64,000 bases of DNA from Portunus trituberculatus (Eukaryota > Arthropoda > Malacostraca > Decapoda > Portunidae): contig NC_059301.1 in NCBI RefSeq assembly GCF_017591435.1, forward strand, positions 32,642,986 to 32,706,985, written 5' to 3'. The notes under the pieces are model-generated. The model was not told the origin of the DNA. It did not search any database and saw only the letters and a program-made list of their open reading frames with translations. A program made the position numbers and the translations under genes. Positions 44,959 to 59,095 of the stretch are shown here, in pieces. Every line of letters begins with the position of its first letter. Position 1 is the stretch's first letter.

Positions 44959-46070
44959 GCACATACAGTATCCAAGAGGGAATGAAGGTGATTTATAGAG
45001 AAGATCTAGTCATAGGGATGTTAGTGATAGAAGAGGACATTGTAAGGAAGTAAAAAGGAGTGCATGCAAAAGAGACTTAAAGAAAAATAGTTTCCCACAA
45101 AGAAGTATAACAGCTTAGAACAAACTTGATGATGAGACTGTTTATGCAAAAACAATCCATGAATTATAAGCAAAGTTGGATGTAAAAAGAACAGAGACAG
45201 GACAGCACAAGCCTAAGTATGGCTTTTTACCTGAGAGGACTGTTTGCTGTTGTAGGAATATGTAAACAAATCTACATTTGGAGCAGGAAGTGGAAGTTAG
45301 AGTTCAACGCCAAGAAATGTCATGTAATGGAACTAGGAAAGAATAAGAAAAAACTGGTATGGAACTATCTGATGAGAAAGGAACAAATAGTGAAGACTAA
45401 AGAGGAATAAGACCTGTGAGTGATTAGTCAGGAAAGGCTGAACACCAAAAAACACATAAATAAGATACTATTTGGATTAGCATATAAAATGTTTACTAAT
45501 ATAAGAGTGGCATTTCAATTCATGAACGGAGATACGATGAAAAAAATTATCACAAGCATGATACGTCCAAAGCTGGAATATGCAACAGGGATGTGGTCAC
45601 TGAGCTCTAAAAAAGATATAAGAAGATTAGAATGGATTCAGAAGATAGCTACAAAGATGGTACCTGAAGTAAAGGACCTAACATGAAGAAAGACTGAAGG
45701 AAATGGAACTGCTAATCTTACAAGATAGCAGAGAACAAGGAGACCTAATAACAATGTATAAAATAGTAAATGGCATTATAAAGATAGACAAGGAAGACCT
45801 GGTGCTGGTGACAGAAGAAGCTAAAAGGACAAGAGGACAAGTAAAGAATATTAGGATGAGGCAGTGTGTGAAGGATATTGGAAAATACAGTTTTCCACAT
45901 AGAACAATGGGAAAGTAGAATGCATTGAGTGATGAAGTTGTTACAGCTCATAATGTGCATAACTTTAAAAAAGAATTAGATAAACAGAGACATGGAGACA
46001 GGACACTATGAACCCCACTTGAACCCTGTACTATATATACATCTAGGTAAATACACACATACACACACAC
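44959..46070 (+). pseudogene. Two further LINE 3' fragments in tandem
   Basis: The first fragment (about 44980-45215) retains only KRDLKKNSFPQRSI-like codons and a TGATGAGACTG block of the C-terminal end. The second (about 45219-46060) runs from IWSRKWKLEFNAKKCHVMEL through MLTNIRVAFQF-like codons (first residues changed), MIRPKLEYATGMWSLSSKKD and CVKDIGKYSFPHRTM to CATCTAGGTAAATAC and a short (AC)n. Both are 5'-truncated and carry stops. Confidence 0.7.
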
Positions 46071-47193
<1,123 letters not shown>

Positions 47194-47344
47194 GGTGTCT
47201 GGTGAAGAACGGTACTCAGCTGTCACCCAGTTTGAGGCGACAGATGCCCGCCGCTGCTTTCCTTGCTGGGATGAGCCTGCACTCAAAGCTACCTTTAGCA
47301 TGACACTGATTGTTCCTCATGACCGTGTTCCACTTTCTAACATG
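47194..47344 (+). CDS. Psa: Psa alternative exon C2 (downstream, canonical copy)
   Basis: A 151-nt exon, AG at 47192-47193 and donor GTAGGA at 47345 (weaker than that of C1). Joined to exon B it reads KYT-SVS-GEERYSAVTQF, then EATDARRCFPCWDEPALKA and VPHDRVPLSNM. It keeps the family-typical QFEATDAR block, including the Glu that contacts the substrate amino terminus in M1 aminopeptidases. If spliced after C1 it is read one base out of phase and meets TGA at its fourth codon, so the two cannot be used together. This is the copy expected in the standard enzyme. Confidence 0.92.
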
Positions 47345-47613
47345 GTAGGACAGAATTTTGAAAAGTGGTAACTAACATATTCTTTGATTATATATATTGT
47401 ATTGTAGCATTGATTTACTTAGAATATATCTTGGGAGATGTGTGTTTTTAAAGATTTTTATGATTCAGTGCATGATGGAAAATCAGTTCCTTAATAATTA
47501 AGGTTCTCTACTGCAAATTTTTTCTAAATAATATTCTACCTTTTTCCCCACTACAAAACATCAATGAACTTGATTTAGATTGTAAATGTTTACCAGATTT
47601 TTACTTTTCTTAG

Positions 47614-47760
47614 CCAGAAATTTCAAGGAAGCCACATGAATCTGATCCTAACCTTCAAGTGGTGAAATTTGGCACCTCTCCACTAATGTCAACTTACTTG
47701 GTGGCTGTTGTGGTTGGAGAGTACGACTTTGTGGAAGATACTTCAACAGATGGCATAAAG
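47614..47760 (+). CDS. Psa: Psa exon D: 49 residues of the N-terminal domain
   Basis: The acceptor TTTTCTTAG ends at 47613 and the donor GTTAGT starts at 47761. The 147-nt exon (phase 0 to 0) encodes PEISRKPHESDPNLQVVKFG, then the family hallmark MSTYLVAVVVGEYDFVE, ending DGIK. The spacing to exon C2 is only 269 bp. A LINE begins 50 bp past the donor. Skipping both C exons would join exon B to D out of frame and give a stop at codon 18 of D. Confidence 0.93.
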
Positions 47761-47810
47761 GTTAGTCATTCAACCAGACTTCTACACAGAGAAGACAACA
47801 CACACACACA

Positions 47811-50555
47811 TCCAGATATTGTATGTCTAGCTGAAACAAAACTAAATGAGGGAATCAAAATAAACTTGGATAATAGGTATAATGTATGGAGGAGAGACAG
47901 AGAGGGTAAAGGAGGAGGAGGAGTTATGATAATGTTAAAGAAGGAGATAGTGATAAACCAAGTGGAATGTGGGGAAGGAAAAGCAGAAGTATTGTATGTT
48001 AAGATGCATATTAATAAAAAAGAGTTAATAATTGTAACATATGTGCCACCAAAAACAAATTCATGGACCAATCAAGAATATAAAGACATGATAGATAACA
48101 CAATAAGAGTCTAACGAGAATTGTTAAAGAAAGGAAAAAAGTTATATTAGTAGGAGATTTCAACTGTAAAGAAGTGGACTGGGAAAATTATGAAAGTGGT
48201 ATGGGGGAAGAAGCCTGGGGAGAAAGATTCTTGAACCTAATGATAGACAATATGATGGACCAGAGAGTAAAGGAATGCACAAGATTCAGAGAAAACGACG
48301 AGCCAGCGAGATTGGACCTAGTTTTTACAAGGGGTATACAAATGAATGATGATATAAGATATAAGTGCCCATTGGGAAAGAGTGATCATGTAATATTAGA
48401 AATAGATAGATTAAATTACAGAAAGGCTAATATTGAGAATCTCAAGAACTATTTTTAAAACGTAAACTGGGAGGAGATGGAAAACTCAGAGACGATGCAA
48501 GAGAAGTATAACTTATTTTTGGAAATATACAAAATAGGAGTCAGGGAATATGTCCCGAAATATAGACCTAAAGAAGAAGGAAAGAAAGATTGGTTTAATG
48601 CAAGGTGTGCTAGGGGAAAGGAGAAAAGAGATGGAGCATGGAAAAGGTGGAGGAGAAATAGAGATCCAGCAAAGAAGGAAAACTTCAAGGTAGCGAGAAA
48701 TGAATATGTTAAGGTGAGGAAGGAAGAGGAAAAGAACTTCGAAAAGGACATTGTCGAAAAATGGAGGGAGCAACCAAAATTGTTCTATAGATTCATAAAT
48801 GGAAAAATTAGGCAAAGAGAAACAATAGAAAGGTTAAAATGAGAGAACGGGATGGTGGAAGACCCAAAAAGTATGGCAGAACTATTAAATAATAAATTCC
48901 AGGAGGTCTTTACTAAGGAATCTAAATTTGAAAGGCCACAGGGTAATAGAGAGACAGTCTATATGAAAAAGATTAAAGTAACCAAGCTTGAAATAAAAGA
49001 ATTAATGAAGGAATTGGATGAAGAGAAGGCAATGGGACCAGATGAAATCTCAGGTAGAATACTAAAAGAATGTAGGAAAGAACTAGCAAGTCCTATATAC
49101 AACATCATAAAATGCACAATAGAAAATGGAACAGTACCAGTAGAATGGAAAAGAGCTGAGGTGGTTCCCATATATAAGAGCGGAAGGAAGGAAGAACCTT
49201 CAAATTACAGACTGGTATCACTAACTAGTGTAATATGCAAGATGTGTGAAAGAATAATAAAGAAACAATGGATCGAGTTCCTTGAAGACAACAAATTAAT
49301 ATCAAATAGCCAATTTGGTTTTAGAAAAGACAGTCTTGTGTAACTAATTTATTGAGTTTCTATTCTAGAATAGTTGATAGAGTACAAGAGAGAGGGGGAT
49401 GAGTTGACTGTATTTATTTGGATTTAAAAAAGGCATTTGACAAAGTGCCACATGCAAGATTACTATGAAAGTTAGAGGAGAAGGGTGGCTTAAAAGGAAG
49501 CACATTGAGATGGATTGAAAATTATTTGAGGGGGAGAGAAATAAGGACGGTAGTTAAAGATATGAAGTCCAAGTGGAGAGCAGTAGAAAGCAGAGTGCCA
49601 CAGGGGTCAGTATTGGCACCAATACTTTTCCTCATTTATATTAACGTCATGCCAGAGAGAGTGAACAGCTACCTAAATCTGTTTGCAGATGATACGAAAC
49701 TGTGCAGAGTTATAAAGCAAAAAGAGGATTGTGAAATACTGCAAGAAGACTTAAATAACATCTGGGAATGGAGTAAAAAGTGGGAAATGGAATTCAATGT
49801 GAACAAAAGCCATGTCATGGAAATGGGAAAGAGTGAAAGATGACCCGTGGGAATCTATAAGATGTGAGATGGAGTAGAACTGGAGAAAGAAAAAAAGAAA
49901 AAAGAACTTAGGAGTGATGATGGAAGAAAACAATCAACCAGTAAGCCATATTGATAGAATTTTTAGAGAAACATATAATTTGCTAAGGAATATTGGAGTA
50001 GCATTTCACTACATGGACAAAGAAATGATGAAGAAATTGATAAGTACTATAATAAGACCCAGATTGGAATATACAGGAGTAGTGTGGACCCCTCATAAAA
50101 AGAAACACATAAGGAAATTGGAGAGACTACAAAAAATGGCTACAAACATGGTTCCAGAATTTGAAGGGATGACATATGAGGAGAGACTAAAGACTATGGA
50201 TCTACCAACCCTGGAACAAAGAAGGGAGAGAGGAGACCTGATACAAGTTTATAAATTGATCAACAGAATGGACCAAGTGGATAATGAGAAACTGATCCTG
50301 AGAGAAGAATATGACATCCGAAGCACAAGATCGCATAGTAAAAAGCTGAGAAAAGGAAGATGTCTGAGAGATGTTAAAAAATATAGTTTCCCGCAAAGAT
50401 GTATTGAGACGTGGAACAGTTTAAATGAAGAAGTAGTGTCTACAACGAGTGTGCATACTTTTAAAGTAAGATTGGATAAGTGTAGATATGAAGACGGGGC
50501 CACACGAGCATAAAGCCCAGGCCCTGTAAAACTACAACTAGGTAAAACTAGGTAA

Positions 50556-50557
<2 letters not shown>
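47811..50557 (+). pseudogene. (AC)n-linked LINE inserted beside the exon D donor
   Basis: The (AC)n run at 47796-47810 is followed at once by endonuclease coding (PDIVCLAETKLNEG, VTYVPPKTNSWTNQEYKDM, VGDFNCKEVDW, CPLGKSDHVILE). RT follows: AMGPDEISGRILKECRKELA, WKRAEVVPIYKSGRKEEPSN, QFGFRK, VPQGSVLAPILFLIYINVMP, catalytic LFADDTKLCRVI at about 49680-49715, and the C-terminal YSFPQRCIETWNSLNEEV, with GATRA and a stop at 50513. Breaks near 48115, 48840, 49340 and 49840 interrupt it. The tail is AACTAGGTAAATAC then (AC)n. Confidence 0.85.

Positions 50558-50641
<84 letters not shown>
50558..50641. repeat. (AC)n microsatellite
   Basis: About 80 bp of AC repeats linking two LINE copies. Confidence 0.97.
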
Positions 50642-50643
<2 letters not shown>

Positions 50644-51838
50644 TGGAAAAATGGAATACATCGGATAATGAAGTTGTTACAGCACACAGTGTGCATAACT
50701 TTAAGGAAAAATTAGATAAATGAAGATATGGAGACAGGACACTATGAGCTCTGCTTGAACCCTGTACAATACAACTAGGTAAAAGGAAGCACATTGAGAT
50801 GGGTGGAAAATTATTTGAGGGGGAGAGAAATAAGGACAGTAGTTAAAGATATGAAGTCCAAGTGGAAGCGGAGTGCCGCAGGGGTCAGTATTAGCGTCAA
50901 TGCTTTTCCTCATATAAACGACATGCCAGAAGGAGTGAACAGGTACATAAATCTGTTTGTGGATGATGCAAAGCTGTGCAGAGTTATACAAAGCAAAAAG
51001 AGGATTGTGAAATACTGCAGGAAGACCTAAATAAGATCTGGGAATGTGGTAAAAAGTGGGAAATGGAATTCAATGTGGATAAAAGCCATGTCATGGAAAT
51101 GGGAAAGAGTGAAAGACGACCTGTGGGAATCTATAAGATGGGAGATGGAGTAAAACTGGAGAAAGTAAAAAAGAAAAAGGACTTAGAAGTGACGATGGAA
51201 GAAAGTAATCAACAGGTAAGCCATATTGATAGAATTTTCAGAGAGACATATAATTTGCTAAAGAATATTGGAGTAGCATTTCACTACATGGACAAAGAAA
51301 TGATGAAGAAATTGATAAGTACTATAATAAGATCCAGATTGAAATATGCAGGAGTAGTGTGGACCCCTCATAAAAAGAAACACATAAGGAAGTTGGAGAG
51401 ACTACAAAAAATGGTTACAAGAATGGTTCCAGAATTTGAAGGGATGACATATGAGGAAAGACTAAAGGCTGTGGATCTACCAACCCTGGAACAGAGAAGG
51501 GAGAGAGGGGATCTGATACAAGTTCATAAATTGATCAACGGAATGGACCAAGTGGATAATGAGAAACTGATCCTGAGAGAAAAATATGACATTCGAAGCA
51601 CAAGTTCGCATAGTAAAAAGCTGAGAAAGGGAAGATGTCTGAGAGATGTTAAAAAATATAGTTTCCCACAAAGATGTGTTGAGACGTGGAACAGTTTGAG
51701 TGAAGAACTGGTGTCAGCAATGAGTGTGCATAGTTTTAAAGAAAAATTGGATAAGTGTAGATATGGAGACGGGGCCACACGAGCATAAAGCCCAGGCCCT
51801 GTAAAAGTACAACTAGGTAAATACAACTATGTAAATAC
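50642..51838 (+). pseudogene. Two joined LINE 3' fragments
   Basis: A short tail fragment (50642-50784) starts after (AC)n and ends AACTAGGTAAA, where a second fragment begins without an AC spacer (MRWVENYLRGREIRTVVKDM). It continues with a damaged GVPQGS box and LFVDDAKLCRVI-like codons (frame change at about 50985). A long intact C-terminal frame to 51788 follows (HVMEMGKSERRPVGIYKMGD, YSFPQRCVETWNSLSEEL). The tail is ACTAGGTAAATACAACTATG, then ACACACAC. Confidence 0.8.
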
Positions 51839-51845
51839 ACACACA

Positions 51846-52485
51846 GAAATACATATAAATGGATTATTTGCTTCGACATACAAGACACTAAGAAACATCA
51901 GGGTAGCATTCAATTACATGGATAAAAGTATGATGAAAAAGATATTAACCACTATGATAAGACCCAGACTAGAATATGCAGCAGTGGTATGGTTGCCATA
52001 TAGGCAGAAAGATATTAAGAAACTAGAAAGGATACAAAGGGCTGCTATAAAGATGGTCCCTGAAATAAAAGATCTTCCCTATGAAGAAAGACTGAAGGAG
52101 ATGGAGCTACCAACTCTGAAGGATAGACGGGAAAGAGGAGACCTAATAAGGATGTGTAAGTTAGTAAACCGTATGGAGAAGATAGACAAGACCTGGTAAC
52201 ATTGACGAAGCAGGGAGACAGACAAACAAGAGGACATTCCAAGAAAATCATGAAAAGTCAGTGTCATAGGAATATCAAGAAGTTCATTTTTCCACATAGG
52301 ACAAGAGACATCTGGAATGGAGTAAGTGAAGAGATTGTAACAGCAGAAATTATGTGCAAATTTAAGAAGTTAGATAAATGTAGATATAAAGACAGGTCAC
52401 TATGAGTCCCGCTCGAACCCTGTAACATATGAGTACAACTAGGTAAATACAACTAAGCAACTAGATAAATACATACACACACAAA
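51846..52485 (+). pseudogene. LINE C-terminal fragment
   Basis: It starts after ACACACACA and encodes MDKSMMKKILTTMIRPRLEY and RAAIKMVPEIKDLPYEERLK. One frame change near 52197 precedes a FPHRTRDIWNGVSEEIV-like end. The tail AACTAGGTAAATACAACTAA, then an imperfect ACATACACACAC run. Confidence 0.75.
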
Positions 52486-54180
52486 GATGCCAGAAATTAA
52501 TATATTAGAGTAAGGAGAGAGGAAGAAAGAAACCGACAAAGATGTAGTGAATAAAGCAAAGATAAACCCAAGCTTTTGTACAAGTTTATTAACGGCAAAA
52601 CAAGGAATAAGGAAACAATTGAAAAAATTATTAAAGAAGGGAAGGCATACCAAACAGAGAAGGAAATGTGTGAAATAATGAATGAGAGCTTCAAAACGGT
52701 GTTCACTGCAGAGGATGATTTCACAGAACCTAATAGGACATAGGATTGCCAAGGATTACAGGAGATTGCAGTGCACAAAGAAGATATTGGAAGATTATTG
52801 GAGAAGTTGGATGTCAGAAAAGCAATGGGGCCAAATGGTGTATCAGGTTGGGTGTTAAAAGAATGTAAAGAGCAACTACTGGATCCAGTTTGGAAAATAA
52901 TTACAAGTTCAATAAATGAAGGGAAAGTTCCACTAGAATGGAAGAGAGCCAACATAATACCAATATTTAAAGGAGGAAAGGCAACTGAACCACTAAACTA
53001 CAGACCAGTGTCACTTACAAGTGTCTTGGGGAAGTTGTGTGAAATAATTATCAAAGAAAAATTTGTTAAATTTCTAGAAGAGGAGCAAGTCATATCAAAC
53101 AGCCAATTTGGGTTCAGGACAGGGAGCTCATGTGTATCAAACTTATTAGCTTCTACTCGAGAGTTATTGCAGGACTTGAAAACAGAGATGGATGAGTAGA
53201 CACAATATACCTGGATATTAAAAAGGCTTTTGATAAAGTCCGTCATGGAAGACTACTTTGGAAACTGGAGAACATAGGAGGACTGCGAGGAACTTTGCTA
53301 GAATGGACAAGAGATTATTTGAAGGATAGGGAAATATGAACCATGATCAGAGAGACATACTCAACTTGGGGTAAAGTAACTAACAGAGTGCCACAAGGGT
53401 CAGTGTTAGCCCCCATTATGTTTCAGATTTATGTAAACGACATTCACATTGGGATAAACAGTTATATAAATTTATTTCCTGATGATGCAAAGCTACTAAG
53501 AGTTATCAAAACTAGAGAGGACTGTCTGCTGTTGCAGGAATATATAAACAAGATCTATGAGTGGAGCAGGAAGTGGAAATTGGAGTTTAATGCAAAGAAA
53601 TGTCACATAATGGAACTAGGAAAGAGTAAGAGAAGACCAGTAGAGAACTATTTGATGGGAGAGGAACAAATAATTAAGACTAAAGAAGAAAAGATCTTGG
53701 AGTGATCATATAGGAAAATCTGAGCCCCGAAAAAGACATAAACAAGATATTTGGACTATCATATAAAATGTTGACTAATATAAGAGTGGCCTTTCATTAC
53801 ATGGACAAAGATATGGATAAAAAAATCATCTCAAGCATTTTACGTCCAAGGCTGGAATATGCAGCAGTGGTGTGGGCTCCGAGCTCTAAAAAGGATATAA
53901 GAAAATTGGAAAGGATACAGAAGATTGCTACAAAGATGATACCAGAATTAAAGGACCTCATATGTGAAGAACGACTGAAGGAAATGGGACTGCCAATCTT
54001 ACTAGACAGAAGAGAATGCAGGGACCTAATAACAATGTATAAGATAGTAAATGATATTGAAAAGATAGACAAAGAAGACCTGGTGCTGTTGACAGAAAAA
54101 GATGGAAGGACAAGAGGACATGAAAAGAAGATCAGAATGAGGCAGTGTGTGAAGGATATTGGAAAATACAGTTTTCCAAA
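52486..54180 (+). pseudogene. LINE RT fragment without its 3' tail
   Basis: It starts after ACACACACA with the pre-RT linker, then IGRLLEKLDVRKAMGPNGVS, WKRANIIPIFKGG, QFGFRTGSSCVSNLL, a break, VPQGSVLAPIMFQIYVNDIH, catalytic box LFPDDAKLLRVI (Pro in place of Ala) and RMRQCVKDIGKYSFP at the end. It stops in the middle of the YSFPHRT motif at 54180, so the last ~150 bp and the AC tail are missing. GPDG is GPNG here. Dead as read. Confidence 0.8.
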
Positions 54181-54375
54181 GCATCTCTGCTTGTTCTGTC
54201 CAGGTCCTGTACTGGTCCTGTAGCAAGTCAGGCACCAGTGAACCATTGCCTTCTTTTACAAGACAAGTATTCAAAAGCATAAATAAGGTAAATAAAGTCT
54301 TTATATTGATAATAACAGCAAATATGAAGTTCATTGGGTGTATTTTTTAAAATTTAGGAAGAAAATCATTAGCTA

Positions 54376-55177
54376 CAGTGGAGACTCAATGCTTGAACTT
54401 AATTTGTTCCAAATGGCTGTTCAAGCATTAAAAGTTTGACTATTGATACCTATAAATCAGGTAATTCATTCTGATCATAGTAAAACATCAACCTGATAGA
54501 AATTTTATTTATTTATTTTTTTTTTTCACACACCTTAAGTGAAGGGTGGTGATGGATAACCTAGAAGAGGAGGAGAGAAGGGTGGGGAGGAGTCATCAGA
54601 GGACCACTCCCCATCCATGAAAACATCTTTGTAACTTTTCTCCTCGTGTGATTCCTGTGAATCCACAAGTGGAGGGATGTGGCTCACTAACACTTGCTCT
54701 CTTACCAGATTCCTTATTTTCACAACTAATAAGCCTCTTTGGTCCATCATAAGTTTCTAAATGAAAAACTACTGACAGAAAGCAGAAGAATGTTGTTTTT
54801 CTCAAGACTGTGGCAGGACTAGGGATGTGCACCAGCATCCAGTATACCAGTATTACCAGTAGTACTGTATCAGAACAGGACAGTGACGGGTGCTAGAAGG
54901 GAGAGGACAGAGCTTTGTATATAACCAAATGTGCAGCTGTTTGATTACCAAGTATTTTCATCACTAATAAGTTGTTGGTGTCAATGTAAGTTTATAAATG
55001 AAAAACTACAGACAATGCATATGAATGTTATTCTGACAATCGCAGTAGCACAGCTGTTTACAAACACATGTGTGAGCGTTCGACTATCGGGTATTTTTTT
55101 TAGTATTAAATCAAACTTTTGTGTTCAAGTATTGAAAAGTTCGGCTATTTAGACGTTCAAGTATTGAGTCTCCACTG
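54376..55177. mobile_element. Complete Tigger-type MITE, family T7
   Basis: The left terminus CAGTGGAGACTCAATGCTTG and the right terminus, reverse-complemented, CAGTGGAGACTCAATACTTG, form inverted repeats flanked by TA on both sides (54374-54375 and 55178-55179). The termini equal that of the Tigger transposase relic at 32685, so this 802-bp element is its non-autonomous relative. No coding domain was recognised. Confidence 0.88.
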
Positions 55178-55194
55178 TACAATTTTTTTATTAA

Positions 55195-56588
55195 TATGGA
55201 TTCATCTCAATCAATCAGTCAATGATGGGGGGCATACACTGGAGGGCATGTCGCCTCATGTACCCTATGGTGCCACTCCAGTCGGTCATGCCTCACGAGT
55301 CTCCGTGCCGGCTCCTTTCCCGTGCCAAGTAACTCCCAGCAAGAGGCATCAACTTGCTGCAACCATGAGTTCTGTGGACGTTCCCTTGGCCTCCTCCACG
55401 CTCGGTTATCCCTTTTGGAGACAACCCAATATGCAGGATCGGCTTTCGGGTAGCGTGCCACATGCCCATATAGTTGCAGTTGGCGTTGACAGACTATGCT
55501 AGTAATCGGCCTCGAATCAGTCTCTTGGAGCATTTGCTGATTTGACACAAAGTCATATCATGATCCTGCAAAGGCTTCTATTACCAAAGACATCAATTCA
55601 CCTCTTCAGATTGGTGTTCAGTATCCATGTCTCACAACTGTAGAATAAGACAGGGATCACCAGCAACTTGAAGATCCAAATCTTCATCTATCTGCACGGG
55701 TACCAACAGTGCCAAATACTTGTGTTGAACGACTCCATAACACCATGGGCCAGGCTAATCTGCTGTACAACTTCTTGGCTCGACCCACAATTGTTACACA
55801 TTACACTACCAGGTATATGAAATTTTTCTTGATCTCAACGTCCTCACCACACACATGGACGAACTGTACTGTTTTTTTCCAGTAAGCCTTCAAATATCTG
55901 AACCTTGGTCTTGGCCCAGAAAACCTGGAGTCCCAAGGGCTTTGCCTCCTTGTGCAGTGCCTTTAGAGCCATTACCAGAACCTCCAGTGACTCAGCAAAG
56001 ATTATTGCATCATCAGCAAAAACAAGATCTGTAATTTCAGTATTGCCAACAGATGCTTCACAATGACTTTGTCTACTACTCTGCCTAGTACCCAGTCCAT
56101 GTAAGTGTTGAAAAGTGATGGAGCAAGCATGCATTCCTGCCTCACTCCTGTATTCACAGGGAAGAAGCTGGACATGGCCTCTCCACACTTCACAGTTCCA
56201 CAGTAGAAGTCAGTTAACTCGTCCGCTGTGGCACTTTTTCAAAACGTACCGCCAGTGCGGCAGGTTTGAGCAATTTATTTTTATTGCGGAAATGGAATCC
56301 TTGCTGTCCAAAACCAAAGAAAAATGGGTTCTAAGTACCTGTTGTATATGTAAAGTTTTGCGCTATAAGCCAAAACATGTCTGAGCCAGGCATTTTCTAC
56401 ACCCACTGTGGTGAGCGGTAAATACCAGCTGATGATGTTGCTGTATTGGTCACCATTTATGTTTTACTGTCTACTGCATGTATATAATGTTTTTGTACCT
56501 CAAATTGTCAAGGCATGTTCGTAATGATTATATGCAAATGCAAAAGTGATAAAAAAACAATAAGATAAATGACCACATGACAGTAATA

Positions 56589-56675
<87 letters not shown>

Positions 56676-59095
56676 AATAGTATGAGCGATAGTGTATATA
56701 GTGAGGTAGATAAGTGATGTGTTGTCATAGATGAGTGACATGAGTGCTGTGAAACGGATGAGTGAAATGAGTCTTGTGTGTTGTGAAACAAAGGAGTATT
56801 GTGTTGTGAATTACTGTAAATGACTTGACATGAGATAAGCCTCGTCCAAGGTCATGGACATAAACAAAGCACAGGTAGTCTTCAGGGATGACTCTGTCAA
56901 AATTTGAGAGCTCGGTAACGCATTGGGAATATTCTACAAATATTTTTATTTGCCGATGCATAACGTGCGTCGTCCGCAGTCTTCGGAATTTTTTTACCGA
57001 CAACACCATGTTGTCGTCCGCAGCAGACGGGCTAATAGACTAATAATCCTTGTGGAGACGCAGAAGATCCCAGAGTGTCTCGATGCACTGAATCAAACGC
57101 CTTCCTGAGATCAACATAGGTTGCAAGCATCCCTTGTCGAAACTCATGTTGGCACTCCACCAGTATGCGAAGTGCTAGGATCTGGTCAGTTGTTGACTTA
57201 CTGGTCGTGAACCGAGACTGTTCAGGTCTCTGGTATTTCAGCAGGTGACTGCTGCATCAACAGCAAATGGGCAAGCACCTTTCCTTGTATGTTGAACAGT
57301 GTTATACGGCAGTAGTCATTGCAGTCCTGACGGGTCCCTTTCCCCTTCCAGATAGGGATGATCAGTCCCTTTTTCCAGTCAGGGGAAATGTACCTGAATG
57401 CCATACAATAGTCAAGAGAGTTTGCAATCCATGAATCATGGTCTCACCCCCTGATTTGAGCAGCTCCACATTAATGTTACAGATGCCAGCTGCCTTTCCA
57501 CCTCTCAACTTTGCCACTGACCCCTGACATACCTCTCCTTGTCTCTCCTCAGGAGAGTTCTAGTCCTGCGTTACAGAGCCCTGTACTGGTCATGGTTTCT
57601 AGCAAGTCTGGCAGCGCAACTCTCGTCAATACTGTCCAGCATCTCTACTGAGGCGAAGCCACTCCATGACCTTGGATGCTCCCCAACGCATTCCTTGGCA
57701 GCCTCAAGAGTCTCAAGTTTGAAGGAATTCCATAGGTCTACCAGGTCCTCGATGGTGTCGAGCACTCCAAACCGATTGGAGACTGTCACTGCATACTCCT
57801 GGGCACAAGTCAATTCCTTCAGTTTCTTAAGATGAAACACAGTGTGGTCACATCTGGGAGGCTTTCTGGACTTGACATGAAGCTTGAGTGTAGCAACAAT
57901 AAGCTTGTGATCAGTCACAAAGAACTTGGCACTCCAAAAAATCCTGCAGTTCTGAAGGATTCTCCGAGTAGTAACAAGGATATGGTCAATCTCCTTCGCT
58001 ACCCCTCTGGCATTGCTATACCAAGTCCAGCGGTGCAGCACTGGTCTCTGATACCAAGAACCTGCAATTCTCAACCTTCTGGATCTTGCAAGATTCAGAA
58101 GGAAAGAGCTGTTCTCGTTCCTGGTATAAGGGTCATGAGGACCAACACATAACTCGTAGCCAGCTCTCTCAGTGCCAGTGTCAGCATTAAAGTTGCCCAA
58201 GACAGTAAGTGCATCACGACAGGGAAGCTGGTCCAGTACAGAGTCGAGTTTGGCGTAGAACATCTCCTTCTCTTCAGTTTCACACACATGAAGCCAAGAC
58301 TGTGCTTCAGCCTTAGTCGCATTATACGCTCATGAACCAGAGTAACCTTCACAACGGACGACTGCAGTCTGCTGGAGACGCCTATGGCTACCTCCTTGAC
58401 ATGGTGACCATTGCTTTTGCCAGACCAATAGTAAGTAAAACCCTTGCTACTGGTCTCGCCACTGCCAGGCCTCCTTGTCTCAGAGAGTCCCACCATATCC
58501 ACCCTCAGCCTACTGAGCTTATCTGATAGATGAGGCAGTCGGTGATCCTCTGAGAGGCTCAGGATGTTCCAGGAGCCTACACGTAGAACCCTCCAAAGGT
58601 TTACCCCAGGAATGGTCCAATGGGCAGGCGCCACATCTGCAACCCCATCGGCACCCCCAAAGTTAAAAATAGGGCAAGGGGATCCTCCTGCCCCTCTCAG
58701 GAAACAGGGATCTTGCAAGCTTTCCCGTGCATCTGTCATACAGGTAGGCAAGCCCCTCTGGTGCCTTAGCACCCGAGGGGTTTGTACAGTCGGACCCCCC
58801 AGCAGAACCAGATTGGGGTCGTGGTTAGAGGCTTGCCCGTGCCTAGAGCCTCGACCCCGACCTCAACCTTCAACTCTGGTAGTGGCTGTGGACTTTTTTA
58901 CAGGGAGGGGTTGCAAGCCCCACCCCAACCAGCTAGGTCAGCCTTGGCAGGGACACTGGTATCCCTGAGGGTAAAAACCTGGCTGCCCAAGAAAGGACAG
59001 AAAGGGAGGCAAAGACAGCAGAAACAGAAGGGGACTGAGCTATGGGAGATGGAGGGCTCCTCACTTGGATAGAATCCACCCACCACCTTATTCAA
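55195..59095 (-). pseudogene. RTE-clade LINE, split by a TTAA element
   Basis: The minus strand encodes an RTE-type (BovB-like) polyprotein. From the 5' side: the leader region, then endonuclease (VGSWNILSLSEDHRLPHLSD, VGLSETRRPGSGE with the catalytic Glu, VLGNFNADTGTERAGYELCV, RWTWYSNARGVAKEIDHILV, FVTDHKLIVATLKLHVKSRK). RT pieces follow (SPDWKKGLIIPIWKGKGTRQ, VDLRKAFDSVH, NTGVRQECMLAPSLFNTYMD, TDLVFADDAIIFAESLEVLV), with a C-terminal QLYGHVARYPKADPAY block. The 3' end near 55200 shows an AATCAATCAGTCAATGATGG simple run typical of RTE tails. Frame breaks and the insert at 56218-57031 make it inactive. Confidence 0.85.
56218..57031. mobile_element. piggyBac-like TTAA MITE inside the RTE LINE
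   Basis: Left end after TTAA (56214-56217) reads CTCGTCCGCTGTGG. The right end, reverse-complemented, reads CCCGTCTGCTGCGG, and the following target copy is CTAA, one base off TTAA. Removing the insert rejoins the RTE coding sequence (ISLL to TDFYCGT on the minus strand). A (CT)n array lies at 56591-56673. No transposase. Confidence 0.7.

Noticed and set aside
55219..55502. Plus-strand ORF at 55119-55502 as a gene
   Set aside because: It is antisense to the RTE C-terminal coding region, which has clear family motifs.
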